From: Bordetella parapertussis
GTDB taxonomy: Bacteria; Pseudomonadota; Gammaproteobacteria; Burkholderiales; Burkholderiaceae_C
Direction of reading: 5' to 3'
DNA length: 47,248 nt
NCBI GenBank assembly: GCA_945878065.1
Contig: CAMDXA010000014.1
Span: forward strand, 1-47,248
Every line of letters begins with the position of its first letter. The stretch's first letter is position 1. This document shows positions 1-8,722 of the stretch, one piece after another. Under the pieces are notes generated by a model, which worked only from the letters and a program-made list of their open reading frames with translations, did no database searches and was not told the origin of the DNA. Position numbers and translations under genes: made by a program.

Positions 1-177
1 GAGGTCAGCACCTGGTCGGATCACTTCATGCCCTACGGCCCGACCAAGTTTGTCAACGGCCAGAACCAGGGCGGCCGTGCCGCACTGCTGCAAGCCTCCA
101 AGACCGACATCGATGTGGTCTGGCCCAATGAGTTCGCCGGCGTCAAGCCGGTGTTCCCGCGGCCCAAGTTCGGCTGA
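1..177 (+). CDS. Branched-chain-type ABC transporter substrate-binding protein, C-terminal fragment
   Basis: This is the last 58 codons of a gene that starts before the window, ending in TGA. The visible peptide contains YGPTKFVNGQNQGG and ends VFPRPKFG, which resembles the C-terminus of periplasmic binding proteins of the Liv (branched-chain amino acid, amide and carboxylate) family. The identification rests mainly on context: livH, livM, livG and livF homologues follow on the same strand. In this family the protein captures the ligand in the periplasm and delivers it to the LivHM permease. The ligand pocket lies outside the window, so specificity cannot be judged. The downstream catabolic genes point to a carboxylate rather than an amino acid, but that is inference. 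Confidence 0.75.
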   Translation, partial: EVSTWSDHFMPYGPTKFVNGQNQGGRAALLQASKTDIDVVWPNEFAGVKPVFPRPKFG

Positions 178-198
178 TCCAGCTGCCCTTCTGACCCG

Positions 199-221
199 GC
201 GCACCCCTGTCGCGGGGGCGC
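199..221 (+). other. Intercistronic hairpin between binding protein and permease genes
   Basis: A G+C-rich stem of eight base pairs (arms 199-207 and 214-221, one bulged A, six-base loop) lies between the binding-protein stop and the livH start. No T tract follows, so it is not a classical terminator. Hairpins at this place in ABC operons often stabilise the binding-protein message so that it is made in excess over the permease. That role is inferred. Confidence 0.35.
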
Positions 222-252
222 GCTGGGCCCTGTCTTTGCCTGGAGAAAAGCC

Positions 253-1122
253 TTGGACCCAACCATCCTCGCCGCAGCCACCATCAACGGCCTGCTGCTC
301 GGCGGCATGTACACGCTGGTGGCCAGCGGCCTGACCCTGATTTACGGGGTGCTGCACATCATCAATTTCGCCCACGGCAGCATGCTGATGCTGGCCATGT
401 TTGGCGTGTTTTACCTGCTCACCAAGTTCGGCGTTGACCCCTATCTGGCGATGGTGGTGATGGTGCCGGTGATGTACGTCTTCGGTTATGCCCTGTACAA
501 AGGCGTGATCGGCAAACTCTCCAACGGCAAGGACGAGAACATCCTGCTGATCACGCTGGGCCTGTCGATCCTGATTGAGAACGTGGCGCTTATGTTGTTC
601 AAGGGTGACTCGCGCACCATTTCAGTCAGCTACTCCGACCGCATGATCGAACTCGGCCCCACGCTGGTGCCGCTGCCCAAACTGATCTCGTTTGCCGTGG
701 CCCTGGCGCTGTGCGCCGCTCTGGGCCTGTTCATGCAACGCACCGACCTGGGGCGCGCCATCCGTGCCGTGGCCAAGGAGCGCGTTGGCGCCCGGCTGGT
801 CGGCATCGACGTGGACCGCATTTTTGCCATTTCTTACGGCATCGGGCTGGCCACCCTGGGCGCCGCCGCCTGTCTGCTGATGCCGATCTTCTACGTGTCA
901 CCCACCATCGGCCATGTGTTTGTGCTGGTGGCCTTCACGGTGGTGGTACTGGGCGGCATGGGCAGCTTTTTGGGCGCGGTGGTGGGCGGCATGATCGTTG
1001 GCCTGACCGAGTCCTTTGGCGGTCTGTATCTGGGCGAAAGCCTGGGCCAGATCGGTATTTCGCTGATTTTTATCCTGATTTTGCTGTTTCGGCCGTCGGG
1101 TCTGTTTGGAGCGCGCCAATGA
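253..1122 (+). CDS. livH: Branched-chain-type ABC transporter permease (LivH family)
   Basis: This 289-residue integral membrane protein belongs to the LivH family, one of the two permease subunits of a Liv-type importer. The N-terminal NGLLLGGMYTLVASGLTLIY and the following INFAHG are hallmarks of the family, and hydrophobic segments run along the whole length. The start is TTG at 253, chosen because it has a good ribosome site (GGAG at 242-245, seven bases upstream) and gives the normal family N-terminus. The stop overlaps the livM start as ATGA, implying translational coupling. The gene symbol denotes the family; leucine need not be the substrate. Confidence 0.9.
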   Translation: MDPTILAAATINGLLLGGMYTLVASGLTLIYGVLHIINFAHGSMLMLAMFGVFYLLTKFGVDPYLAMVVMVPVMYVFGYALYKGVIGKLSNGKDENILLITLGLSILIENVALMLFKGDSRTISVSYSDRMIELGPTLVPLPKLISFAVALALCAALGLFMQRTDLGRAIRAVAKERVGARLVGIDVDRIFAISYGIGLATLGAAACLLMPIFYVSPTIGHVFVLVAFTVVVLGGMGSFLGAVVGGMIVGLTESFGGLYLGESLGQIGISLIFILILLFRPSGLFGARQ

Positions 1123-2086
1123 CCTCCACCCTCAAACCCGTGCCCTGGGCGCTGCACCTGGCAGTGCTGGCCATTGCCATGGCCTTTCCGTTTGTCTTTC
1201 CGTCGAGCTTCATGGTGAATTTCGGCGTGATGGCGCTATTTTATGCCTTCATCGGCCAGTCATGGAACATCTCGGGCGGCTTCGCTGGGCAGTTGTCGTT
1301 CGGCCACGTCGCCTTTTTCGGCGTGGGCGCTTATGCCTCGACCATCATGCAACTGCGCTTCGGCTGGTCACCCTGGCTCGGGCTTCCGGTCTCGGCGCTG
1401 GCCGGCGCCTTGGTTGGCGGCGTGATCGCGGTGCTGTCGTTCCGGGCCGGCCTCAAGGGCTCCTACTTTGCCCTGATCACGCTGGCCTTTGCCGAGGTGC
1501 TGCGCATCGTCACCAACTCGGTCAGCTTCACCGGCGGCGGTCTGGGCCTGCTGATCCCGATGAAGGCCAGTGCCACCAACTTCCAGTTTGCAGAACGCAT
1601 CGGGTTTTATTTCGTGATCCTGATGCTGGCGGCGCTGTCGGTGGCGCTGGCGGAATGGCTGCGCCGCTCGCGCTTTGGCGCGCAGCTGGCGGCCATCCGC
1701 GAGAACGAGGACTCGGCCAAGGCGCTGGGCATCAATGTGTTTCGCGAGAAGGTCAAGGTGATGCTTCTCTCAGGCGCCATCAGCGGCATGGGCGGCTGCT
1801 TTTTTGCCCAGTATTTTCTCTATATCGACCCGCTGGTGGTGTTTGGCGTGGACAAATCGGTCGAGATGCTGCTGGTCAGCATGATCGGCGGCGCCGGCAC
1901 GGTCTACGGCCCGCTGGTCGGGGCACTGCTACTGGCCTCCATCAGCGACATCACCCGGGTGCTCACGCAAGTGCAAGGTCTGTCACTGGTGCTCTATGGC
2001 AGCCTGCTGGTGGTGATCATTGCCTACCTGCCCAACGGTTTGATCGACCTGTTCAAGCGCCGGCGCAAGCCCACCGGGGGGCAGGC

Positions 2087-2090
<4 letters not shown>
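1119..2090 (+). CDS. livM: Branched-chain-type ABC transporter permease (LivM family)
   Basis: This is the second permease subunit, 323 residues. It shows the LivM signature GGFAGQLSFGHVAFFGVGAYAS and later SARENED-like and GAGTVYGPLVGA stretches (here IRENEDSAKALGIN and GGAGTVYGPLVGALLLA), and it ends in a basic cytoplasmic tail (FKRRRKP). The start ATG at 1119 overlaps the livH stop by four bases. Its own stop overlaps the livG start by four bases. It would pair with LivH in the inner membrane to form the translocation path. Length and motifs are normal for the family. Confidence 0.9.
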
Positions 2091-2831
<741 letters not shown>

Positions 2832-2839
<8 letters not shown>

Positions 2840-3533
2840 AATCCGTCAACTGCACGCCGGTTACGGCAGCGTGGAAATCCTGCGCGGCATCGACCTTGAT
2901 GTCGGCCAGGGCGAGATTGTGGCCGTGCTCGGCAGCAACGGGGTGGGCAAGTCCACGCTGAACAACAACATCTCGGCGCTGTACCGGCCGTTTGCCGGCT
3001 CGATCCGCTTCCAGGGCCAGGAACTGGTGGGCTTAAGCTCGTCGGACATCGTGCGCCGGGGTGTGATCCACGTGCCCGAAGGGCGGCGCGTATTCCCCAA
3101 CCTGAATGTGCTGGAAAATCTGGAGCTGGGCAGCCTGGTGCGCGGCAAGGCCAACCGCGCGCGCAACCTAGAGAAGGTGGTGGGCATCTTCCCGCGCCTC
3201 AAAGAGCGCTTTACACAGTCGGCCGGCACGCTGTCAGGCGGCGAGCAGCAGATGCTGGCCATAGGCCGCGGCCTGATGTCCGAACCTGAGCTACTGATCA
3301 TGGATGAGCCATCGCTCGGCCTGTCGCCACTGCTGGTGGAGGAGATGTTTGCCCTGATCCAGCGCATCAACCGCGAAGGCCAGTCTATTTTGCTGATGGA
3401 GCAGAACGCGGTGCAGACGCTGGCGATTGCGCACCGGGGCTACATCATCGAGAACGGGCGCGTGGCGATGCAGGGCGTGGCCTCCGAGCTGGCGCGCGAC
3501 CCCGAGTTGCGGAAGAACTACCTCGGGCTTTGA
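2832..3533 (+). CDS. livF: Branched-chain-type ABC transporter ATP-binding protein (LivF family)
   Basis: This second ATPase subunit has 233 residues: Walker [10 protein letters not shown] (residues 36-44), signature [15 protein letters not shown], Walker [14 protein letters not shown] and the typical LivF C-terminus NYLGL. It completes a full Liv-type importer in the order binding protein, LivH, LivM, LivG, LivF. Directly after Walker A the sequence is LNNNISAL, where family members usually read LLRTISGL; three asparagines there are unusual but lie outside the nucleotide-contact residues I can name. Confidence 0.9.
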
Positions 3534-3538
3534 CGCGC

Positions 3539-4294
3539 ATGGCTGAACCCTTGGAACTTGCTGGCCGCCGCGCCCTGGTCACCGGCGCAGGTTCAGGCAT
3601 TGGTCTGGCCACCGCCAAACTGCTCCTGCAGCGCGGCGCGCAGATTGCCGCCGTGGTGCAGAACGACGAGCAAGCCAGCCTGGCGAAGCAGCAGTTGCCC
3701 GGGGCGCTGGTTCTGGTCCAAGACCTGCGCGACAGCGCGGCCTGTGCGGCCCTGCCGGCGCAGGCGGCACAGGGCCTGGGCGGGCTCGATGCCCTGGCCT
3801 GTTGCGCTGGTATTTTTGTCAAAAAAGGCTCCGACGACACCACGCTCGATGAGTGGCGCCAAACGATTGACCTGAACCTGACCGCCACCTTTGTGCTGAC
3901 CCGGGCCGCCATTGCGCAGATGCGCGCCAACGCCGGCCAAAGCGGCAGCGTGGTGGTGATCAGCAGCCAGATCGGGCTGGTGGGGCACGCGCGGGGCGCG
4001 GCCTATGCCGCCTCCAAGGCCGGGCTCAACGGCATGGTCATGTCGCTGGCGCTGGAGTGGGCGCAGCAGAACATCCGCGTCAATGCAGTCGGCCCCGGCC
4101 CGGTCGAGACCGCCATGGTCGCCGGCGTAATGGCCGACCCGGTGGCACTGGCTGCCATGCGCCAGAGCATCCCGATGGGTCGGCTGGGCCAACCCGCCGA
4201 GATCGCCGAACTGGTCAGCTTCTTGCTGTCGCACCGGGCCTCGTTTGTGACCGGCCAGGTGATCTGCGCCGACGGCGGCTTTACCGCGCGCTGA
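3539..4294 (+). CDS. Short-chain dehydrogenase/reductase (classical SDR)
   Basis: This 251-residue classical SDR has the cofactor motif TGAGSGIG (15-22), a catalytic serine near S143, and YxxxK at Y156/K160, and it ends in the typical [15 protein letters not shown]. Such enzymes interconvert an alcohol and a ketone using NAD(H) or NADP(H). The residue after the second beta strand is not a clear acidic NAD determinant, so I cannot assign the cofactor. It starts five bases after livF; an in-frame TTG at 3530 overlapping the livF stop is an alternative start. Its place suggests it acts on the imported compound or a breakdown product. The substrate is unknown. Confidence 0.85.
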   Translation: MAEPLELAGRRALVTGAGSGIGLATAKLLLQRGAQIAAVVQNDEQASLAKQQLPGALVLVQDLRDSAACAALPAQAAQGLGGLDALACCAGIFVKKGSDDTTLDEWRQTIDLNLTATFVLTRAAIAQMRANAGQSGSVVVISSQIGLVGHARGAAYAASKAGLNGMVMSLALEWAQQNIRVNAVGPGPVETAMVAGVMADPVALAAMRQSIPMGRLGQPAEIAELVSFLLSHRASFVTGQVICADGGFTAR

Positions 4295-4303
4295 GCCTGC
4301 CCG

Positions 4304-4636
4304 ATGAGGACCGACGATGCCGCCCCGCCGCCGGCCACGCTGGCCGACCTGACCCAGGTGCTGCGCAGCAAGAACGCCGGCCCGACCCTGCTCACGCTCG
4401 ACTTGTTTTTCAAGGACGCTGCCGGCTACGCCCGCGCGGCGGCGAGCCCAGCGCTGTCGGCCCCTGCGGTGGCGGCGCTCTACCAGGTCGCGCCCGCCCA
4501 GGTGCAGCGCCATTTGCTGCCCACGCTGCTGGCCATCAAGTACGCGCTACCGCGCAAGGTCTGTGCCGGTGCGCCCGGCGACGGCGACGTGTATGGCGCG
4601 CAGCAACACGCGCCCTTGCTGGGCATCGTGCCATGA
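4304..4636 (+). CDS. DUF4387 family protein
   Basis: This is a small 110-residue protein. The motif RSKNAGP near the N-terminus and the C-terminal GDGDVYGAQQHAPLL are what I recognise as the DUF4387 family, which is usually encoded next to, or fused to, AtuA/DUF1446 proteins. The biochemical role of the family is not known to me. The stop overlaps the next start as ATGA, so the two proteins are probably made in equal amounts and may form a complex. No signal peptide or membrane segment is visible, so it is likely cytoplasmic. Confidence 0.8.
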   Translation: MRTDDAAPPPATLADLTQVLRSKNAGPTLLTLDLFFKDAAGYARAAASPALSAPAVAALYQVAPAQVQRHLLPTLLAIKYALPRKVCAGAPGDGDVYGAQQHAPLLGIVP

Positions 4637-6039
4637 CGGCGAGCGAGCGCCTGCTGCTGCAGCACCGCGCACAGGACGGGCCGCTGCGCGTCCTGGCCGC
4701 CTCCGGGCAGCTCGGCTACGGCATCCCTGAGGCTGCGCTGCAGCGCGGCCTGGCACGCCAGCCGCATCTGATCGGCTGCGACATGGGTTCGATCGACCCC
4801 GGCCCCTACTACCTGGGCTCGGGTGAGATGGCGGCGCCCGCCGCCATGGTTTATCGCGACCTTGAGCTGGTACTGACTGCCGCCGTGGCGCAGGGCATCC
4901 CGCTGATCATCGGCAGCGCCGGCACCGCCGGGGCCCGGCCGCAACTGGACGCCACAGTGGCCATGGTGCGCGCCATCGCGCAGGCCCGGGGTCTGCGCTT
5001 TCGCCTGACCACGGTCGCCAGTGATGTGGCGCCCGAGCCGGTGGTGCAGGCCCTGCTGGCGGGCCAGCTCACACCGATCGGGCCGATGCCGCTGCCATCC
5101 GAGGCCGAGATCCGGCAATGCAGCCACATCGTGGGCCAGTGCGGCACCGAGACGCTGGCGCGTGCGCTGCGCGAGCCTACCGACGTGCTGGTCGCCGGTC
5201 GGGCCTGCGACACCGCCGTTTTTGCCACCTTGCCCGAGATGCTGGGCTATCCCGTCGGGCTGTGCCAGCACATGGCCAAGATCATCGAGTGCACCTCGCT
5301 GTGCTGTCAACCGTCGGCGCGCGACGCCATGCTGGCCGAGCTGGACATGGACGGCTTCACGCTAGAGAGTATGAACCCGCTGGCACATGCCACACCGGCC
5401 TCGGTCGCGGCCCACGCCCTGTACGAGCAGGCTGACCCATTCGAGGTGGACGAACCCACCGGCACCCTGCTCTTGCAGCAAGCGCAGTACCAGGCGCTGG
5501 ATGCGCACCGCACGCGGGTCAGCGGCGCGCAATGGCGGCCGCGGGGGCAAGCGACGCTCAAGATCGAAGGCGCAGCCCGCGTCGGTGAGCGCTGCGTGCT
5601 GCTGGCCGGCGTGGCCGACCCGACCCTGTTGGCTCAACTGGACAACATCTTGCAGGCTGTCGAGACTCGGGTGCGCCAGCTGGTGCCGGGCGACTGGGCC
5701 CTGTACCCCCACGTTTATGGCCAGGGCGCGGTCCGGCCGCTGCCGCCGGCCCAGCACAGCCGGCACGAGGCCGGACTCGTCGCCGAATTCATCGCCCCCA
5801 GCGCCGACCTGGCCCGTACCGCGGCCGGTGTGTTCAAGCAAAACCTGCTGCACCACGGCTTTGCCGGGCGGCACTGCAGCGCGGGTAATCTGGCGTTTGC
5901 TTTCACACCGAGCGAGCTCAATGCTGGCACCGCCTACCGCTTTGTGCTGTACCACGTGATGCAGGCGACGCCGCTGGCGGCGCTGTTCCAGATCGAGACC
6001 TGTACCGTGGACGGCAGCCCGTCTGGCGCACGCCGATGA
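4633..6039 (+). CDS. AtuA-like protein (DUF1446 family)
   Basis: This is a 468-residue cytoplasmic protein. The N-terminal GQLGYGIPE, CDMGSIDPGPYYLGSG, IIGSAGTAG and GRACDTAVFA stretches match what I know of DUF1446, the family of AtuA from acyclic terpene utilisation in Pseudomonas, where it is needed for growth but has no proven reaction. It forms an overlapping pair with the upstream DUF4387 gene and overlaps the downstream regulator by four bases. No AMP-ligase, CoA-transferase or redox motif is visible. Given the neighbours it may isomerise or rearrange a carboxylate, but that is a guess. Confidence 0.8.
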   Translation: MTASERLLLQHRAQDGPLRVLAASGQLGYGIPEAALQRGLARQPHLIGCDMGSIDPGPYYLGSGEMAAPAAMVYRDLELVLTAAVAQGIPLIIGSAGTAGARPQLDATVAMVRAIAQARGLRFRLTTVASDVAPEPVVQALLAGQLTPIGPMPLPSEAEIRQCSHIVGQCGTETLARALREPTDVLVAGRACDTAVFATLPEMLGYPVGLCQHMAKIIECTSLCCQPSARDAMLAELDMDGFTLESMNPLAHATPASVAAHALYEQADPFEVDEPTGTLLLQQAQYQALDAHRTRVSGAQWRPRGQATLKIEGAARVGERCVLLAGVADPTLLAQLDNILQAVETRVRQLVPGDWALYPHVYGQGAVRPLPPAQHSRHEAGLVAEFIAPSADLARTAAGVFKQNLLHHGFAGRHCSAGNLAFAFTPSELNAGTAYRFVLYHVMQATPLAALFQIETCTVDGSPSGARR

Positions 6040-6830
6040 ACGCTGCCCTGCCGCTGCCCAAATACCACCAGATCTACCTGGTGCTGCGCGAACAACTGCA
6101 CGAGGGCCAGTTCGCCGATGGCCTACCGGCCGAGACCGCGCTGAGCCGGCAATTTGGTGCCGGTCGCGTCACGGTGCGGCGGGCCCTGGAGCAGTTGTCG
6201 GCCGAGGGCCTGATCATCCGGCAGGCGGGCCGCGGCACCCGGCCGGCCCCGGCCACCGCCGGCCCGGCCGATGGCATGGCCAGCTCACCTGACTCAGCCA
6301 AGACCAGCCGGTTGAACGGCCTGCTGGAAAAAATCGTGACGGCCAGCCTTCGCACCTCGGTCAAGGTGCTCGAGTGGCGCACCATCCGCGCCTCGCCCAG
6401 CATCGCCGCGGCGCTACAAATTCCGTTGGGGGCCAAAGTCCGCAAGGGGGTGCGCCGGCGCAGTCTGCCCGAGGGACCGCTGTCGCACATCACCACCTAT
6501 GTCCCGGAAGAACTGGTCAGCGGCTTCGGGCGGCTCGAGCTCAGCAATAAACCCATCCTGCGCCTGCTCGAAGAGTCGGGCATCGAGCTTGGCCGCGCCC
6601 ACCAGACGGTGTCTGCGCGGCAGGCCGACGCCCAGGTGGCACAGGCGCTCGATGTGGCGGTGGGCACCGCGCTGCTGGCCGTGCGCCGGCTGGTGTTTGA
6701 CACGCAAGACCGGCCGGTGCAATGGTTGCACGGCCTGTACCGACCAGACCGTTACGAGTACCAGATAGAGATCTCGCAGGTCGGCAGCAGCAACGCCACC
6801 ATTTCGGTCCAGGAAAACCTGTCGGGCTGA
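6036..6830 (+). CDS. GntR-family transcriptional regulator (HutC/UTRA type)
   Basis: This is a 264-residue regulator. An N-terminal winged helix (about residues 8-75, with the GntR pattern LPAETALSRQFGAGRVTVRRALEQLSAEGLI split across two helices) is followed by a UTRA ligand domain (about 105-255, ending RYEYQIEISQ). HutC-type GntR proteins usually repress a catabolic operon until a pathway compound binds the UTRA domain. The gene lies inside the operon, overlapping the AtuA-like gene by four bases, so it would control its own synthesis. The operator is probably upstream of the window; I see no convincing palindrome in the 34-base gap that follows. Confidence 0.85.
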   Translation: MNAALPLPKYHQIYLVLREQLHEGQFADGLPAETALSRQFGAGRVTVRRALEQLSAEGLIIRQAGRGTRPAPATAGPADGMASSPDSAKTSRLNGLLEKIVTASLRTSVKVLEWRTIRASPSIAAALQIPLGAKVRKGVRRRSLPEGPLSHITTYVPEELVSGFGRLELSNKPILRLLEESGIELGRAHQTVSARQADAQVAQALDVAVGTALLAVRRLVFDTQDRPVQWLHGLYRPDRYEYQIEISQVGSSNATISVQENLSG

Positions 6831-6864
6831 GCCGCCCGATACCTCTTACGCAACACGAGCCGGT

Positions 6865-8169
6865 ATGACCTTCACACCTCCGCCACCCAGCACACTGGCC
6901 CAAAAACTGAGTGCGCGTGCCGCCGGGCGTGACCATGTCAGCCCCGGCGAGATCGTCAACTGCCGGGTTGACCTGGCCATGTTCCATGACTCCTCAGGGC
7001 CACGCCGGCTCAAGCCGATGCTGGAAGAACTCAAGGCGCCGATCTGGGACACCTCGCGCGTGGTGCTGGTGATGGACCACTACGTGCCCGAGCGCGACGA
7101 CGAGTCGCGCCGCATCGTCAAAATCGCCCGCGACTGGGCCCGTGAGCAGGCACTGCCTCACGTCTATGACGGCCAGGGCATCTGCCATGTGGTGGTGCCG
7201 CAGGGCGGCCACATCCGGCCCGGCATGTTTTGCGTGGGCGGCGACTCGCATTCGCCCACCGGCGGCGCCTTTGGCGCCTACATGTTCGGCATTGGCAGCA
7301 CCGAGATGCTGGGCGTGGTCGTCACCGGCGAGATTTGGCTGCGCGTCCCGCAGACCATCCAGATGGTCTGGCAGGGCCGATTGGCCGACGGCGTTTGCGC
7401 CAAAGACATGATGCTGCACATGACCGGTCGCTTCGGCATGAACGGCGGCCAGTATCAGGCGATTGAATTTGCCGGCGACACGGTGCAGGGTTTGAGCATG
7501 CAGGAGCGTATGACCCTGTCCAACATGAGCGCCGAGCTTGGCTCGCAGGTGGGCCTGATCGCGCCCGACGCCACCACCCGGGACTGGCTGCGCGCCACCG
7601 GCACCGAGGTAGGCGACACCGAGCAATGGTGGACCGACGCTGGCGCGACCCTGACCCGGTATGACTTTGACGCCAGCACGCTGGCGCCACAAGTGGCGGC
7701 GCCGCACAGCCCGGCCAACGCCGGCGACGTGACACGGTGGGTCGGGTTGCCGGTGGACGTGGCCTACATCGGCGCCTGTACCGGTGCCAAGCTCGACGAC
7801 CTGCGAGCCGCCGCCAGCATGCTGCGGGGCCACCGCGCCGCCCCAGGCGTGAAGCTGATCGTGGCGCCTGCGAGCCAGCACGACCAGCGACTGGCCGAAC
7901 AGGAGGGCGTGATGAATGTGCTGCGCGACGCCGGCGCCGAGATTGGCGCCACCGCCTGCGGCGCCTGCGCCGGTTACGGCGACGCCTTGGGCGGCGCCAG
8001 CACGGTGATATCGACCACGGCCCGCAACTTCAAGGGCCGCATGGGCTCGGCCGAGGCCCAGGTCTATCTGGCATCGCCCTACACCGTGGCAGCCTCTGCC
8101 ATCTCCGGCCGCATCAGCGACCCGCGCGCCTTTGCCAGCGCCCTTGACACCAATGGAATTGCCGCATGA
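6865..8169 (+). CDS. Aconitase-superfamily hydratase large subunit (LeuC-like)
   Basis: This 434-residue protein resembles the large subunit of isopropylmalate isomerase, homoaconitase and dimethylmaleate hydratase. The iron-sulfur ligands are visible as C305 (IGACTG) and C365-x2-C368 (TACGACAG). The 60-residue spacing matches LeuC enzymes as I remember them. GGDSHSPTGGAFGAYMFGIG is the family substrate/cluster loop. It needs the small subunit encoded next, with which it overlaps by four bases. The protein is shorter than housekeeping LeuC (about 470) and sits in a catabolic operon with no other leucine genes, so I do not call it leuC. The likely reaction is stereospecific addition or removal of water on a di- or tricarboxylate. 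Confidence 0.85.
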   Translation: MTFTPPPPSTLAQKLSARAAGRDHVSPGEIVNCRVDLAMFHDSSGPRRLKPMLEELKAPIWDTSRVVLVMDHYVPERDDESRRIVKIARDWAREQALPHVYDGQGICHVVVPQGGHIRPGMFCVGGDSHSPTGGAFGAYMFGIGSTEMLGVVVTGEIWLRVPQTIQMVWQGRLADGVCAKDMMLHMTGRFGMNGGQYQAIEFAGDTVQGLSMQERMTLSNMSAELGSQVGLIAPDATTRDWLRATGTEVGDTEQWWTDAGATLTRYDFDASTLAPQVAAPHSPANAGDVTRWVGLPVDVAYIGACTGAKLDDLRAAASMLRGHRAAPGVKLIVAPASQHDQRLAEQEGVMNVLRDAGAEIGATACGACAGYGDALGGASTVISTTARNFKGRMGSAEAQVYLASPYTVAASAISGRISDPRAFASALDTNGIAA

Positions 8170-8717
8170 GCGGGTCTGTGCGCGAACCGCAAGAGCACCG
8201 GGTCTGGCGATTTGGCGCCGACATCGACACCGATGTGCTGGCGCCCGGCGCCTACATGAAACTCGGCATCGAGGGCATTGCGCCGCACTGCCTGGAGAGC
8301 GTGCGGCCTGAGTTCGCTGGCAGCGTGCAGCGCGGTGATGTCATCGTGGCCGGGCCCAACTTCGGTATCGGCTCGTCGCGCGAACAGGCCGCCGCCGCCC
8401 TGGTGCACCTGGGCGTGGCGGCGGTCATCGCGCCGTCCTACAACGGGCTGTACTTCCGCAACGCCTTCAATGTCGGGCTGCTGCTGCTGACCTGCCCTCA
8501 AGCCGATCTGCTACAAGAAAATGAGCGCATCATGCTGGAGCCACAAGAGTCCAGCATCGTTTCCGCCCTCAGTGGGCGGCTCGCCTGCGAGCCCGTGCCC
8601 GACTTCCTGATGGCCATGGTGCAGGCCGGCGGCCTGTTCAACCAGCTCAAGCAACGCCTGGCGACTCAAGCTGCCAAAGTCACCGACACCCCACCCCGCA
8701 CCCCCTCGCCCAGGTAA
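8166..8717 (+). CDS. Aconitase-superfamily hydratase small subunit (LeuD-like)
   Basis: This 183-residue swivel-domain subunit partners the upstream LeuC-like protein. FGADIDTDVLAPGAYM near the N-terminus and GPNFGIGSSREQAAAAL followed by IAPSYNGLYFRNAFNVGL are typical of LeuD and homoaconitase small subunits. In this superfamily the short loop after the first beta strand largely sets side-chain preference; here it reads DTDVLAPGAYMKLGIEG, which I cannot tie to a known substrate. The ATG overlaps the large-subunit stop by four bases. Confidence 0.85.
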   Translation: MSGSVREPQEHRVWRFGADIDTDVLAPGAYMKLGIEGIAPHCLESVRPEFAGSVQRGDVIVAGPNFGIGSSREQAAAALVHLGVAAVIAPSYNGLYFRNAFNVGLLLLTCPQADLLQENERIMLEPQESSIVSALSGRLACEPVPDFLMAMVQAGGLFNQLKQRLATQAAKVTDTPPRTPSPR

Positions 8718-8722
8718 GCCCC

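Noticed and set aside
3593..4513. Open frame of 306 codons opposite the SDR gene
   Set aside because: Antisense to a well-supported dehydrogenase; composition is that of a reversed coding frame.
4633..6039. AtuA-like gene as proof of a terpene-degradation island
   Set aside because: No geranyl-CoA carboxylase, citronellyl-CoA dehydrogenase or other terpene gene is present; the neighbours indicate carboxylate chemistry.
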